37,531 nt of DNA, taken from Candidatus Heimdallarchaeota archaeon (GTDB lineage: Archaea > Asgardarchaeota > Heimdallarchaeia > Heimdallarchaeales > Kariarchaeaceae). The stretch covers positions 1 through 37,531 of the forward strand of contig JAAFKL010000319.1 of NCBI GenBank assembly GCA_021399405.1, given 5' to 3'. The notes beneath the pieces were generated by a model. The model had not been told where the DNA came from and ran no database searches. It worked only from the letters and a program-made list of their open reading frames with translations. Positions within the stretch are counted from its first letter, which is position 1; each line of letters begins with the position of its first letter. Shown piece after piece: positions 23,992 to 32,820 of this stretch. The position numbers and the translations under genes were made by a program.

Positions 23992-24735
23992 GTGATTGCA
24001 ATTAGCCGTAAAGTCCTAAACCAGCTTATTAAACTGCCAGATAAGACAGGAGTATATATTTTGAAGGATGAGGATGGAAATGTAATTTTCATCAATATGA
24101 CAAAAAGTTTATCCAAACAAGTTAGATCCCATTTTCATTCAAAAAAAAGACAGGATCAGATTATTAAATCCAAAACTCGATCAATTGAATTTATCATAGA
24201 AGAGGATGTAATATTGGCAGTTAAGTTAGAACTTGATTCAATCAAAAAACATCACCCTCCACTAAATCAACGAGGTCACGATCAAAAAAAATATAGATTT
24301 ATAGAATTGACCATTCAACACAAATATCCCTCAGCAACGGGTAGAAAACTTATGACTAATAATAAAACAGCAAAAATTATAGGGCCATTTCCTAAGAAAA
24401 GTACAATTCGTCAACTTTTCAGTTTTGCAATTAATTATTTTGAAATCGCAGATTGTCGTCAAACAATTGTTACTGGAAAGAAGAATAAAACTGTATCCAC
24501 ATGTTTACGAAGGAAAACTAAACAATGTTGTAGACCGTGTGAAATAGAAATTAGTGAGGAAGTGTATAATAATAAAATCTCTGATTTTGTAAAATTTTTT
24601 GATGGGGAATTTCCTGAGATGTTGGATGATTTAGAAAAGAAAATGAAGAAATATGGAGAAAAATATGAATTTGAAAAAGCCGCATTGATTAGAGATGATA
24701 TTACAGCTATTAAACAGCACATTAAGTTCAAATAA
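23992..24735 (+). CDS. UvrC N-terminal-half homologue with degraded GIY-YIG site
   Basis: A 247-residue protein matching only the first part of excinuclease UvrC. Residues 15-95 are a GIY-YIG fold (TGVY at 19-22). Compared with T. maritima UvrC from memory, Tyr19, Glu76 and Asn88 equivalents are kept (Tyr22, Glu80, Asn92), but Tyr29, Gly31, Lys32 and Arg39 are replaced by Phe33, Asn35, Met36 and Gln43. GPFP at 131-134 is retained. The iron-sulfur cysteines are kept with UvrC spacing: C155, then C171-x7-C179-x3-C183. A UVR (UvrB-binding) helix pair ends the protein (about 208-243). The second nuclease (RNase H-like) half is absent. Incision activity is doubtful; it may be a binding subunit. 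Start GTG 23992 is uncertain. Confidence 0.85.
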   Translation: MIAISRKVLNQLIKLPDKTGVYILKDEDGNVIFINMTKSLSKQVRSHFHSKKRQDQIIKSKTRSIEFIIEEDVILAVKLELDSIKKHHPPLNQRGHDQKKYRFIELTIQHKYPSATGRKLMTNNKTAKIIGPFPKKSTIRQLFSFAINYFEIADCRQTIVTGKKNKTVSTCLRRKTKQCCRPCEIEISEEVYNNKISDFVKFFDGEFPEMLDDLEKKMKKYGEKYEFEKAALIRDDITAIKQHIKFK

Positions 24736-24845
24736 AAATTGAATCGACATTTTAATGGGTCTATAATACTTATTAAAAAAAAATTAAGTCTTCGTTGTGT
24801 TGGACTCAAAGCAATATTAATTAGATAACCAATCTTAAGGTACAT

Positions 24846-25838
24846 GTGGATAAAGAATTTGATGTCTATGGAATCGGCAATCCACTAATTGATCTGCTGG
24901 TTCAAATCTCCACTCAAAAGCTGGAAAGTTTAGGTGTAGACAAAGGTGTAATGAACCTAGTTGATTTAGAGAGAAGACAATATTTGCTCAATAATATCAA
25001 GGACTGGACTGTATTACCCGGAGGATCTTGTGCAAATACAATCATAGCACTATCTGATCTTGGTTTGAAAACGGTATATGGAGGAAGCATTGGTCCTGAT
25101 AATTTGGGGGATCAGTTTGAAGAAAATATGTCTCAACTTGGAGTAACTTCTGCGTTACGCAGAAAATCACTACCCACTGGTTCAAGTATAATTTTAATTA
25201 CCGAAGATACCGATCGATCACAAAATACCTATCTAGGAGCTTGTCAGGAGTATTCTACAAGTGATGTCGATGACGATAAAATTAGAAAATCAAAATCTTT
25301 GTATTTCACAGGTTATATGTGGGACACTGAGAATCAAAAAGAAGCCCTACTTCGTGCAATAGATATTGCAAAAGATAGTAACACCGAAATTATATTTGAT
25401 GTAGCTGATCCTTTTGCTGTTAATCGTTCAAAGGATGATTTTATCAAACTTATGAAAAACGATGTGGACTTCATCTTTGCAAATTTCGAAGAAGCAAAAG
25501 CAATGACTGGAGAAGGTACCAAAGATGCAATAATTGAGAAAATGATAGATTTGGGACCATCATCAGGTGTAGTTAAGGATGGAAAACACGGGTCTTATGT
25601 GTACCACGATGGTAAAATTTTCGATATTGATATTCATGAGGTTACGGCAGTTGATACAACTGGTGCAGGAGACATGTATGCAGCCGGTTTCATATATGGA
25701 ATGGCAAAGAACTATGGCATGCAAAAATCAGGAGAAATTGCCTCATTGGTTGCAGGCAAAGTTGTAGAACAAGTAGGAGCACGCCTTGGCTATTCATTAA
25801 AAGAAATTATTGGTTTTAAAGATGCTTTTTCAGAATAA
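24846..25838 (+). CDS. PfkB-family carbohydrate/nucleoside kinase (adenosine kinase-like)
   Basis: A ribokinase-fold ATP-dependent kinase of 330 residues. The N-terminus YGIGNPLIDLLVQ carries the substrate-binding Asp typical of adenosine kinase-like members; LPGGSCANT (57-65) is the PfkB first signature region (GG motif) and DTTGAGD (270-276) the second, where the last Asp is the catalytic base and the preceding glycines form the anion hole. The AYLGAC-like segment after it (TYLGACQEYS) also resembles the adenosine kinase branch. Sugar or nucleoside specificity needs testing. The start is GTG 24846, with AAGG 5 nt upstream. It is followed at 103 nt by the M20 peptidase in the same direction. 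Confidence 0.9.
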   Translation: MDKEFDVYGIGNPLIDLLVQISTQKLESLGVDKGVMNLVDLERRQYLLNNIKDWTVLPGGSCANTIIALSDLGLKTVYGGSIGPDNLGDQFEENMSQLGVTSALRRKSLPTGSSIILITEDTDRSQNTYLGACQEYSTSDVDDDKIRKSKSLYFTGYMWDTENQKEALLRAIDIAKDSNTEIIFDVADPFAVNRSKDDFIKLMKNDVDFIFANFEEAKAMTGEGTKDAIIEKMIDLGPSSGVVKDGKHGSYVYHDGKIFDIDIHEVTAVDTTGAGDMYAAGFIYGMAKNYGMQKSGEIASLVAGKVVEQVGARLGYSLKEIIGFKDAFSE

Positions 25839-25941
25839 AATTGTATTAAACCAGCTCACATAGTAATTTTGACCGAAAATAGTATGATTATATTAGTAAA
25901 TCACAAAATCCTAAAGTAATCTGTGTTCAAAATTTTCTTAC

Positions 25942-27294
25942 TTGCAAGAATTTGACCATGATGTTATGAAAAAAAAGAGTATTTCCTTGCTACAGGAGTT
26001 AATACGTAATAAATGTGTAAATTATGATACGCCAGAATCTGGACAGGAAATTAAATCTGTAAATACATTAGCAAAATATTTTGATTCCTATAATTTATCA
26101 GAATATGAGGTACTTGAATCAGTTGAAGGTCGCGCTAATTTACTGATTAAGATTTCAGGTAGTGAAAAATCTCCATCCTTAATGTATCAGAATCATTTAG
26201 ATGTGGTACCAGCAACTCCCGAGGATTGGCAGGTAGATCCCTATGAGGGAGTGATAAAGGATAATTGGATCTGGGGAAGAGGAGCAATTGATATGCTCAT
26301 GTTCACAGCGTCGCAAGCTGTTGCGTTTGCACATCTGATCAATAATGAATTCAAACCAAAGGGTGATTTTTATTTCCTTGCTGTAGCAGATGAAGAAGGA
26401 GGAGGTACATATGGTGCTAAATGGTTAGTAGAAAACCATCCCGACAAAATTGGAGCTGATTTTATGATGGGTGAATTCGGTGGTACAATGATAGAGACAC
26501 CAACAGGTTGGAAGAATACGGTAATGTTTGGGGAAAAGGGTACTGGTTGGACATCGTTGAACATTAAGGGGACACCTGGACATGGTTCAGCACCGTATAA
26601 AGCAGATAATGCAATAGAAACTATGGCTAAAATATTAGACAAGATTAGAAAAAATCCACCTGATACTGTTGTTACAGAAGAATGGAAATTAATGGTAGAA
26701 GGATTTGGACGTGGCAGGATTTTCCAATATTTGATGACCCATAGACCTACATTAAATATATTGATGTCTTTATTGGGAAGACGAGATCCCGGTCAAGTAA
26801 AAGCACTCCATTCATTAACCAGAATGACGATCACACCGACAAAGAGTAATGCAGGAGAAAAAGCCAATGTAATTCCAGATAGATCATATTTGGGATTTGA
26901 TATTCGGCTACTCCCAGGACAGGATTACGAATATGTAAAAAAATACTTCAATAAAACCCTTGGAAAATTAATGGATAAGGTAGAATTGAATCAAGATCTA
27001 TATTGGCCAGGAACAAGTGATAGGTGGGATACTCCTTTGATTGATTCAATAGCAAAAATTAATAAAAAATATCAACCAGATACGGAAATTATGCCTCTAT
27101 TTGTAGGTGGAGGGACTGATGCAAGATTTTTCAGAGAATTAGGAACTAAATGTTATAGCACATCTATATTAACAAAAAAAGTTACTAGTGAGCTCATGGG
27201 ACAAATTTTCCATGGTATAGATGAGAGGGTTCCAGTAGAGGCTGTAGAGAATACAACATTATTTTTCAAAGACTTAGCTTTAGATTTCTTATAA
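25942..27294 (+). CDS. M20-family zinc metallopeptidase (ArgE/DapE/CPG2-like)
   Basis: A cytoplasmic di-zinc amidohydrolase/peptidase of 450 residues. Zinc ligands are visible in order: His85 and Asp87 in NHLDVVP, Asp117 in GRGAIDM, Glu151 and Glu152 in DEEGGG (catalytic base and ligand), and the final His in GQIFHGIDE near residue 424. The dimerisation (lid) domain lies between about 195 and 330, starting from the TGWTSLNIKGTPGHGSAP segment, where GHGSAP contributes the lid His. The M20 family trims acyl groups or dipeptides; exact substrate unknown. The start is TTG 25942 without a clear ribosome-binding site; ATG 25966 is the alternative and still precedes the first conserved helix. Its stop codon directly abuts the stop of the TerB-like gene on the other strand. 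Confidence 0.9.
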   Translation: MQEFDHDVMKKKSISLLQELIRNKCVNYDTPESGQEIKSVNTLAKYFDSYNLSEYEVLESVEGRANLLIKISGSEKSPSLMYQNHLDVVPATPEDWQVDPYEGVIKDNWIWGRGAIDMLMFTASQAVAFAHLINNEFKPKGDFYFLAVADEEGGGTYGAKWLVENHPDKIGADFMMGEFGGTMIETPTGWKNTVMFGEKGTGWTSLNIKGTPGHGSAPYKADNAIETMAKILDKIRKNPPDTVVTEEWKLMVEGFGRGRIFQYLMTHRPTLNILMSLLGRRDPGQVKALHSLTRMTITPTKSNAGEKANVIPDRSYLGFDIRLLPGQDYEYVKKYFNKTLGKLMDKVELNQDLYWPGTSDRWDTPLIDSIAKINKKYQPDTEIMPLFVGGGTDARFFRELGTKCYSTSILTKKVTSELMGQIFHGIDERVPVEAVENTTLFFKDLALDFL

Positions 27295-27639
27295 TTATTT
27301 GCTTTGAGCTATTGATTCCATTAATTCTGCCAATTTTTTCAATAATTGTTTTTCATCATCTGAAATTTTTCCATCTTCAAAAGCTTTTGCAGTTGCATCT
27401 TGGATTAATTTTTTCTCTATAATATGCATCTCTTCAGACCTTGTTAGAATATCTGAATCATCATATTGCTCAATGATAGCAAAATAACTGTCTAAGTTCC
27501 TCTTGATATTCATTATCAAACCAATTTCATCATCCGTCATTTTACCGTCGGTATCTGCGACCTCTGTCAATGATTGGACAATATCTTTAGCAATCTTAAT
27601 CTTAGATTTAATTGTTTTCTTGCTATATTCTTTTGACAT
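27295..27639 (-). CDS. TerB-like small acidic helical protein
   Basis: A 114-residue, all-helical cytoplasmic protein with two internally similar acidic loops: ADTDGKMTDDE at 28-38 and AFEDGKISDDE at 86-96, each starting a helix. The DG(K)x(S/T)xxE pattern is that of the TerB/DUF533 tellurite-resistance fold, a metal-binding helical bundle, and is loosely EF-hand-like. No tellurite-resistance gene set is nearby, so a resistance role is not implied. The start is ATG 27639, where GGAG is too close (1 nt) to be ideal, so the message may be leaderless. Its stop (27295-27297) touches the M20 stop (27292-27294), leaving no intergenic bases. Confidence 0.72.
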   Translation of the reverse strand: MSKEYSKKTIKSKIKIAKDIVQSLTEVADTDGKMTDDEIGLIMNIKRNLDSYFAIIEQYDDSDILTRSEEMHIIEKKLIQDATAKAFEDGKISDDEKQLLKKLAELMESIAQSK

Positions 27640-27908
27640 ACTCCAAACATAATAACTCGTATACTAATAAAAAATGCTTTTATCAAAAGTAGAACCAAAT
27701 ATCAGATAGATTTGAAATCCATCCTCAGCTATTCCTTTTACTAAACAGCTGTTAACTGGCGATGGTTGAGAACGGTATCAATTTATTTAAGAACTTATTA
27801 ACAAGCCTTTCTTTGGAGTCAAATGCAAACAGGTGAATACCTTCCTCTACAGTTATAATTTCACAAAAGAAGAAAATAGCAATAGTATAGACTCAGGAGT
27901 AAATCAAC

Positions 27909-29339
27909 ATGCCCTTAGATAACCCTAGATCTGATTTTTCGAAATGGTATTCTGAAATTTTATTACGCGCAGATATAGTAGATGCACGTACTCCCACCAA
28001 AGGAGCCAATGTACTTCTTCCAAATGGGTATGAAATTTGGGAAGCTATTAAAACTTTCATGAATAAGCGATTTAAAGAGACTGGACACAAAAATGCCAAT
28101 TTCCCTCTGTTTATTCCAGAAGAATTTCTTCAGAGAGAGGCTGAACATTTTGCAGGTTTTACTCCCGAGGTTGCATGGGTTACTCATGTTGGTGATACTA
28201 AACTTGCTAATAAATTTGCACTTCGTCCAACCTCAGAAACCATCATGTATCACATGTATGCCCAATGGATACATAGTCATGGAGATTTACCATTGAAAAT
28301 TAATCAATGGGGGAATGTTATACGATGGGATACCAAGGAAACTCGACCTTTAATTCGGGATCGTGAATTCTTATGGAGTGAAGCACATACCGCTCATGAC
28401 AGTTTTGAAGCCGCAGCTGAACAAGTATTAGAATCAATGGATATTTATCAATCATTGTATGACGCTTTGTGTTTATCGTATATGGTTCTTAAAAGACCAG
28501 AACATGATAAATTTGCAGGTGCAGAGTATTCTATTGCCTATGATTCACCAATGCCAAATGGTAAAGTGTTACAAATTGGCACGACACATCATTTAGGTCA
28601 GAATTTTGCAAAACCGTTTAATGTTAAGTTCTTAGATAAAGATGGAAAAACTAAATTTGTCCACCAAACATCATATGGGTTGAGTACAAGACTAATTGCT
28701 TCGATTTTGGCAACTCATGGTGACGATCAAGGTCTAATTTTACCTCCAATGCTGGCTCCAGATCAGATAGTTATAGTCCCGATTATCTTTAAGAAAAAGG
28801 GTGAAATAGTACTTGAAGCTTGTAGAGCCTTGGAGAAGAAAATTCGTTCATGGGGATATAGGGTGACAGCTGATTTAAGAACTCAATATACGAGTGGTTG
28901 GAAATATGCCGAGTGGGAAATGCGTGGTGTACCACTAAGGATCGAGATTGGACCGAGAGACCTTGAAAACGATGCAGTTATGACCGTGAGGAGAGATACT
29001 TCTGAGAAGGAAAGTGTTTCCAATAGTGATCTAAAGAAATTCATTAAGAGTACGTTTACTAAAATCTCAAAGAATCTCAAGAAGGAAGCAGATAAGACTC
29101 TAGAGGATCTCATGCGAGAGGCTTCTAATTTTGAGGAACTAGAATCAATTATGAAAAATAATCGAGGTATAGTTCGGTCAAATTGGTGTACTAAACTGTC
29201 ATGTGCTCAGAAAATTAAAGATAATATGAGTGCAGGAATTCTTGGCACAAGACATGATGTAAAGGAAGAATCTGATGGACCTTGTGTTGTTTGTGGTGAA
29301 GAAGGGAAACAATTGGTTTATATTGCCGCGTCGATGTGA
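27909..29339 (+). CDS. proS: Prolyl-tRNA synthetase, archaeal/eukaryal type
   Basis: Class II synthetase charging tRNA-Pro. At 476 residues it is the short archaeal/eukaryotic type without a bacterial editing insertion. Motif 2 is seen in LPLKINQWGNVIRWD followed by the TKETRPLIRDREFLWSEAH block, and motif 3 near HQTSYGLSTRLIASIL, the ProRS form of the class II GLSTR-arginine. LRPTSETIMYHM is the ProRS ATP/proline pocket. The C-terminal region ends with a zinc-binding cysteine set (WCTKLSCA, then PCVVCGEE) and the terminal Tyr-containing VYIAASM, a ProRS hallmark of this type. ATG 27909 has AGGAG with a 9-nt spacer. Upstream (27640-27908) is an AT-rich 269-nt region with no recognised gene. 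Confidence 0.96.
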   Translation: MPLDNPRSDFSKWYSEILLRADIVDARTPTKGANVLLPNGYEIWEAIKTFMNKRFKETGHKNANFPLFIPEEFLQREAEHFAGFTPEVAWVTHVGDTKLANKFALRPTSETIMYHMYAQWIHSHGDLPLKINQWGNVIRWDTKETRPLIRDREFLWSEAHTAHDSFEAAAEQVLESMDIYQSLYDALCLSYMVLKRPEHDKFAGAEYSIAYDSPMPNGKVLQIGTTHHLGQNFAKPFNVKFLDKDGKTKFVHQTSYGLSTRLIASILATHGDDQGLILPPMLAPDQIVIVPIIFKKKGEIVLEACRALEKKIRSWGYRVTADLRTQYTSGWKYAEWEMRGVPLRIEIGPRDLENDAVMTVRRDTSEKESVSNSDLKKFIKSTFTKISKNLKKEADKTLEDLMREASNFEELESIMKNNRGIVRSNWCTKLSCAQKIKDNMSAGILGTRHDVKEESDGPCVVCGEEGKQLVYIAASM

Positions 29340-29370
29340 AAAAATCATTTTTGAATGATTGTTGATCAGT

Positions 29371-31053
29371 CTAACTTAGTATTGATTTATTATCTGAGAG
29401 ATGATCAATATCAAGTATATTTAATTTTATTTTTGTAATTTCAAACCATCTCCGAGTAATTAAAGTCATTCTTGTTTTTTGATTTTCTTCAACTATGTTA
29501 TAAGAAAATTCTACGAGTAATACCCCAATCATAATTTCAGCAATAGAGTAAGCAAAATTTCTTGCTTCTGTTTCAATTAATCTTGGATCCCTTGTATCCA
29601 TCTGCCTAGTATAATCAATTAATTTTTGTAATTCAGATTCAAGAAGCTCTCTTTCAGCGGAATATCCGGAGGAGATTTGAGCTAATTTAGCTTTAAGTAT
29701 TGAAACAAGAGATAAGAAAGTATTATCCCTTTGGATAGATCTCAATACGTCCAAACTCAGGACATTAGTTGTACCCTCCCAAATTGATAGAACCTGTGCA
29801 TCACGTAGAATAGCTGGAAATCCACTATCTTCCAAATACCCAGCACCACCCATGCATTCAAGGAGTTCACTAATAACAGAAACCGATTTTTTACCGGTGT
29901 AGAGTTTTCCAATTGGTGTTAAGAGTCTGAGGAGTTTGGCTTCATCTTTTGTTGCTTTTGCTGTTTCTGATTTCCCTAATAATTTCGTAATGTAAAATAT
30001 TAGGAGAAAGGAACCAGTGAATTCGACTTCACATGTCGCTAATGTTTCAGCATGAAGTGGCAAATCAACTAAAAATCTTTCAAATGCTTCTCTTCTATGA
30101 GCGTAATCTTTTGCGTATGCTAATGCCCTCCTCATTAGCGAGACCGCGGATATGGCATTGTATATTCGGGTGATATTTAGCATTGTAGCAATTTGTTTAA
30201 TACCGTGTCCAACTTCTCCGATAAGGATTGCTGGAACTCCCAATAATTCCAATTCAGCAGTTGGAAGAGCTCTGGTTCCTAATTTATCTTTTAGTCTATT
30301 AATTTGAATATTGTTTAATTTTTCATTATCATCTTTAATTCTGAGATAAAAAAGACTCAATCCTCGGCTCCCTGAAACAACTTCCTCGTTTTCTTCTATT
30401 CTTGCTAATGTCATTGCTGTTTGTGCCGTAATTGCAGAAGTAAACCATTTGGGACCATAAAGTTTCCATACTCCATTATGCATTCTAGCGATAGTTTCCG
30501 TCCTACCAAGATCGCTTCCTCCAGTTTTTTCAGTCATCCATTGACCTGAAACCCAAAAGTCTTGAGGATTATTTGAAGTATAATGTTTCAAAATTTTATC
30601 TTTAAGAAAGTCATCTCCATAAATTTCAATTAATCGTGCGGCTCCATCAGTCATAGCGAGCGGACAAGTATAAATTGCAGATGATGGAGTGAAAAGATAT
30701 AATTTCGTGAATTGTATTATTCGTGAATATTCTCCATACTTCCGTTCATATCCCGTTGTAATCAGTCCTTCTTCAGCTGCTACATTTTTCAGTTTGCGCC
30801 ATCCAGACGATACAACAACTCTATCTACTCTATTTCCCCATTCATCATATTGAATTAACTCAGGCTCGATATTAGAAGCATCTCTGCCCATCTCCAATAT
30901 ATCACTGATCACTCTTCCACCTAATGTTTTTAATTTGGGTTCAATTTTTTGTAAGATAGTATCTGGCAAACTTTGTGAAAGAAATGTCTGTAAAAGCGTA
31001 TCTGATGAATACTGATTTTCTAGCTTTGGTCCTTCTTGTATGAATTCGAACAC
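29371..31053 (-). CDS. Acyl-CoA dehydrogenase-fold flavoprotein, AidB-like
   Basis: A 560-residue FAD enzyme of the acyl-CoA dehydrogenase superfamily. MTEKTGGSDLG (FAD-binding middle domain), LLECMGGAGYLEDSGFP and SIWEGTTNV match the AidB/ACAD11-like branch, which is larger than classical dehydrogenases (about 380-400 residues). Glu426 in WEGTT occupies the position of the catalytic base of the family. AidB proteins are known in bacteria from the alkylation response, but close dehydrogenase-active relatives exist, so both DNA-protection and fatty-acid roles are possible; no other beta-oxidation genes are nearby. The start is GTG 31053. A TATATAATA box at about 31073-31081 lies some 25 nt before it, suggesting a leaderless message. 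The gene runs tail-to-tail with proS (31 nt). Confidence 0.86.
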   Translation of the reverse strand: MFEFIQEGPKLENQYSSDTLLQTFLSQSLPDTILQKIEPKLKTLGGRVISDILEMGRDASNIEPELIQYDEWGNRVDRVVVSSGWRKLKNVAAEEGLITTGYERKYGEYSRIIQFTKLYLFTPSSAIYTCPLAMTDGAARLIEIYGDDFLKDKILKHYTSNNPQDFWVSGQWMTEKTGGSDLGRTETIARMHNGVWKLYGPKWFTSAITAQTAMTLARIEENEEVVSGSRGLSLFYLRIKDDNEKLNNIQINRLKDKLGTRALPTAELELLGVPAILIGEVGHGIKQIATMLNITRIYNAISAVSLMRRALAYAKDYAHRREAFERFLVDLPLHAETLATCEVEFTGSFLLIFYITKLLGKSETAKATKDEAKLLRLLTPIGKLYTGKKSVSVISELLECMGGAGYLEDSGFPAILRDAQVLSIWEGTTNVLSLDVLRSIQRDNTFLSLVSILKAKLAQISSGYSAERELLESELQKLIDYTRQMDTRDPRLIETEARNFAYSIAEIMIGVLLVEFSYNIVEENQKTRMTLITRRWFEITKIKLNILDIDHLSDNKSILS

Positions 31054-31188
31054 AAATTTGCTTTCACAGGTATATTATATAGTTTTTAACGAATAATTGC
31101 TCCAATCAATTCAATTACAAGATTTCTCTAGAATTTTCAAATATCTCAGATAAATCTCAAGATAATGATAAAATATTTACAGTAAAAG

Positions 31189-31198
31189 TTTATAAAAA
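31189..31198 (+). promoter_or_regulatory. TATA box of the tandem AAA ATPase gene
   Basis: TTTATAAAAA ends 25 nt before the ATG at 31223. With archaeal initiation about 25 nt from the TATA centre, transcripts would begin at or next to the start codon, in line with the lack of a ribosome-binding site. Confidence 0.6.
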
Positions 31199-31222
31199 CT
31201 CAATTCATTATTAGAATTATCA

Positions 31223-32773
31223 ATGAGGACTGCTGCGATTAAAGAATTGCATGAATTAATCGAAGTTCCTCTGAAAAGACCCGAACTATACAATAAATTG
31301 GGAGTGGACCCACCCAAAGCAATTATGCTATATGGAGTAACGGGAACGGGAAAAACCTACCTAATAAAAAATGCCGCAAAAAATGTTGGAGCTACCCTAC
31401 ATGCTATAGATTTAAGCGGTATTTCTTCTGAGGACCTCATTAATCAATTTAAAAAAGCTACCGAAGGTCAAAAACCACTTGTGATTTATCTTGTAATGCA
31501 TGACCCAGAACATATACGCACTAATGTCGTGAATACATTATGTAAAATCCTTGACGGAGAGGTTGATCTTGACCTTGGATCTACGATAATAACAGGAAGT
31601 TCGGTACGTCCAACACTTCCAAACGAATTACGAAGACCCGGGAGATTTGATAGAGAATTGGAAATTCCGTTACCCTCTCTTTCAGATAGATTAGAAATTT
31701 TAGAAAATCTTTCAAAGGAATCAAAAATTGAAGCAGATGTAGATTTTATTGAATTAGCCTCTATATCCACCGGATTTACTCCTGCAGACATAATTCAATC
31801 TTTAAGAACGGCAGCAAGATATGCTATCAGAAGATATTTAGATGGTACAAATCATAATTTAGATGATTTGGATAATATTGATGAATCAGCAATAATCCTA
31901 ACTCAAGCGGATATAGATCAAGCAATTAAGGATACAAAACCAACTGTATTTTCTGAATTTGGTTTATATGAACCGAACATACCTTGGGATTCAATTGGGG
32001 GACATGAGGAATTAAAAAAGACTCTTTGGGAAAATGTTATTGAACCTATCAATCACAAAAAATTCTATAAGAAGGTAGGAGTAGTTGGAATTAAAGGGAT
32101 TTTGCTATATGGCCCTCCAGGAAACGGTAAATCAACTTTAGCCCGAGCAATTGCAACTGCTATTAACGCTCGATTCCTCTATGTTAATTCCTCTGATTTT
32201 ACCGGAATAACTGGCGGGGAGAAACGCCTCAGACAACTTTTTGAAATCGCACGAGAAGTTGAACCAACTCTGATATTTTTTGATGAAGCTGACAGTTTAT
32301 TACCAGCTAGAGAAAGTGCAAAGGAAATGACTGTAATGCTTGTTAATGAGTTTCTTGTTCAGATGGACGGTATTAAGGGAGAAAATAATGTTGTGACAAT
32401 TGCAGCAACGAATTTTCCAGATAAATTAGATGAAGCAGCAATCAGGACTGGAAGGTTAGAATTGAAACTTTTAGTATCTCCTCCTAATTATAATGGAAGA
32501 GTAGCTGCATTTAGCAACTTGACAAAACCTATGAATTTAGATGAAGTAAATTTTGAAACTATAGCAAAATTGACAAAACCTCAAGATGAATTTTGTTATT
32601 CATTTTCTGATCTAAAAGCAATCACTCGAAATGCGGGTATTTTGTCTGCTAGAGAGGCTATTCGGATGAATTACGATTCTGATGCTGTGAAAGTTTCCAT
32701 GGTACATTTCATAGAATCGATAAACAATGTTAAACCCTCTATTGAAGGATATCACTTTGAGGATGGGGGATAA
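31223..32773 (+). CDS. Two-domain AAA ATPase (CDC48-related, no N domain; D1 degenerate)
   Basis: A 516-residue protein with two AAA modules in tandem. D1 (about 5-205) starts immediately, without a CDC48 N-terminal domain. Its Walker A is GVTGTGKT (38-45), but the Walker B site reads LVIYLVMHD where an Asp-Glu pair belongs, and the sensor-1 ATN is GSSVRP; RRPGRFDRE (about 138-144) is kept, so D1 can supply an arginine finger but probably not hydrolyse ATP. D2 (about 250-510) has GPPGNGKST (297-305), LIFFDE (350-355), AATN (394-397) and RTGR near 408. In D2 the pore loop is FTGITGGEK instead of the usual K-aromatic-V-G-E-S-E, so substrate threading by an aromatic is not evident. Length and motifs suggest a specialised, not a general, unfoldase. 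No ribosome-binding site; probably leaderless. Confidence 0.9.
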   Translation: MRTAAIKELHELIEVPLKRPELYNKLGVDPPKAIMLYGVTGTGKTYLIKNAAKNVGATLHAIDLSGISSEDLINQFKKATEGQKPLVIYLVMHDPEHIRTNVVNTLCKILDGEVDLDLGSTIITGSSVRPTLPNELRRPGRFDRELEIPLPSLSDRLEILENLSKESKIEADVDFIELASISTGFTPADIIQSLRTAARYAIRRYLDGTNHNLDDLDNIDESAIILTQADIDQAIKDTKPTVFSEFGLYEPNIPWDSIGGHEELKKTLWENVIEPINHKKFYKKVGVVGIKGILLYGPPGNGKSTLARAIATAINARFLYVNSSDFTGITGGEKRLRQLFEIAREVEPTLIFFDEADSLLPARESAKEMTVMLVNEFLVQMDGIKGENNVVTIAATNFPDKLDEAAIRTGRLELKLLVSPPNYNGRVAAFSNLTKPMNLDEVNFETIAKLTKPQDEFCYSFSDLKAITRNAGILSAREAIRMNYDSDAVKVSMVHFIESINNVKPSIEGYHFEDGG

Positions 32774-32820
32774 TCAATTGATAGATTGATATAATTATCT
32801 AATTTTAATAAATCGTTACA

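Noticed and set aside
23992..24735. UvrC-like gene as a truncated pseudogene
   Set aside because: The frame is clean, ends at the natural UVR-motif boundary and keeps the Fe-S cysteines; a stable half-size protein is more likely.
24459..24845. 128-codon minus-strand frame over the UvrC-like gene end
   Set aside because: It overlaps a clear homologue on the + strand and has no independent support.
27640..27908. Possible non-coding RNA upstream of proS (AACAGCTGTT palindrome at 27744-27753)
   Set aside because: Only a short palindrome is visible; no C/D or H/ACA box set, riboswitch core or stable long stem could be supported.
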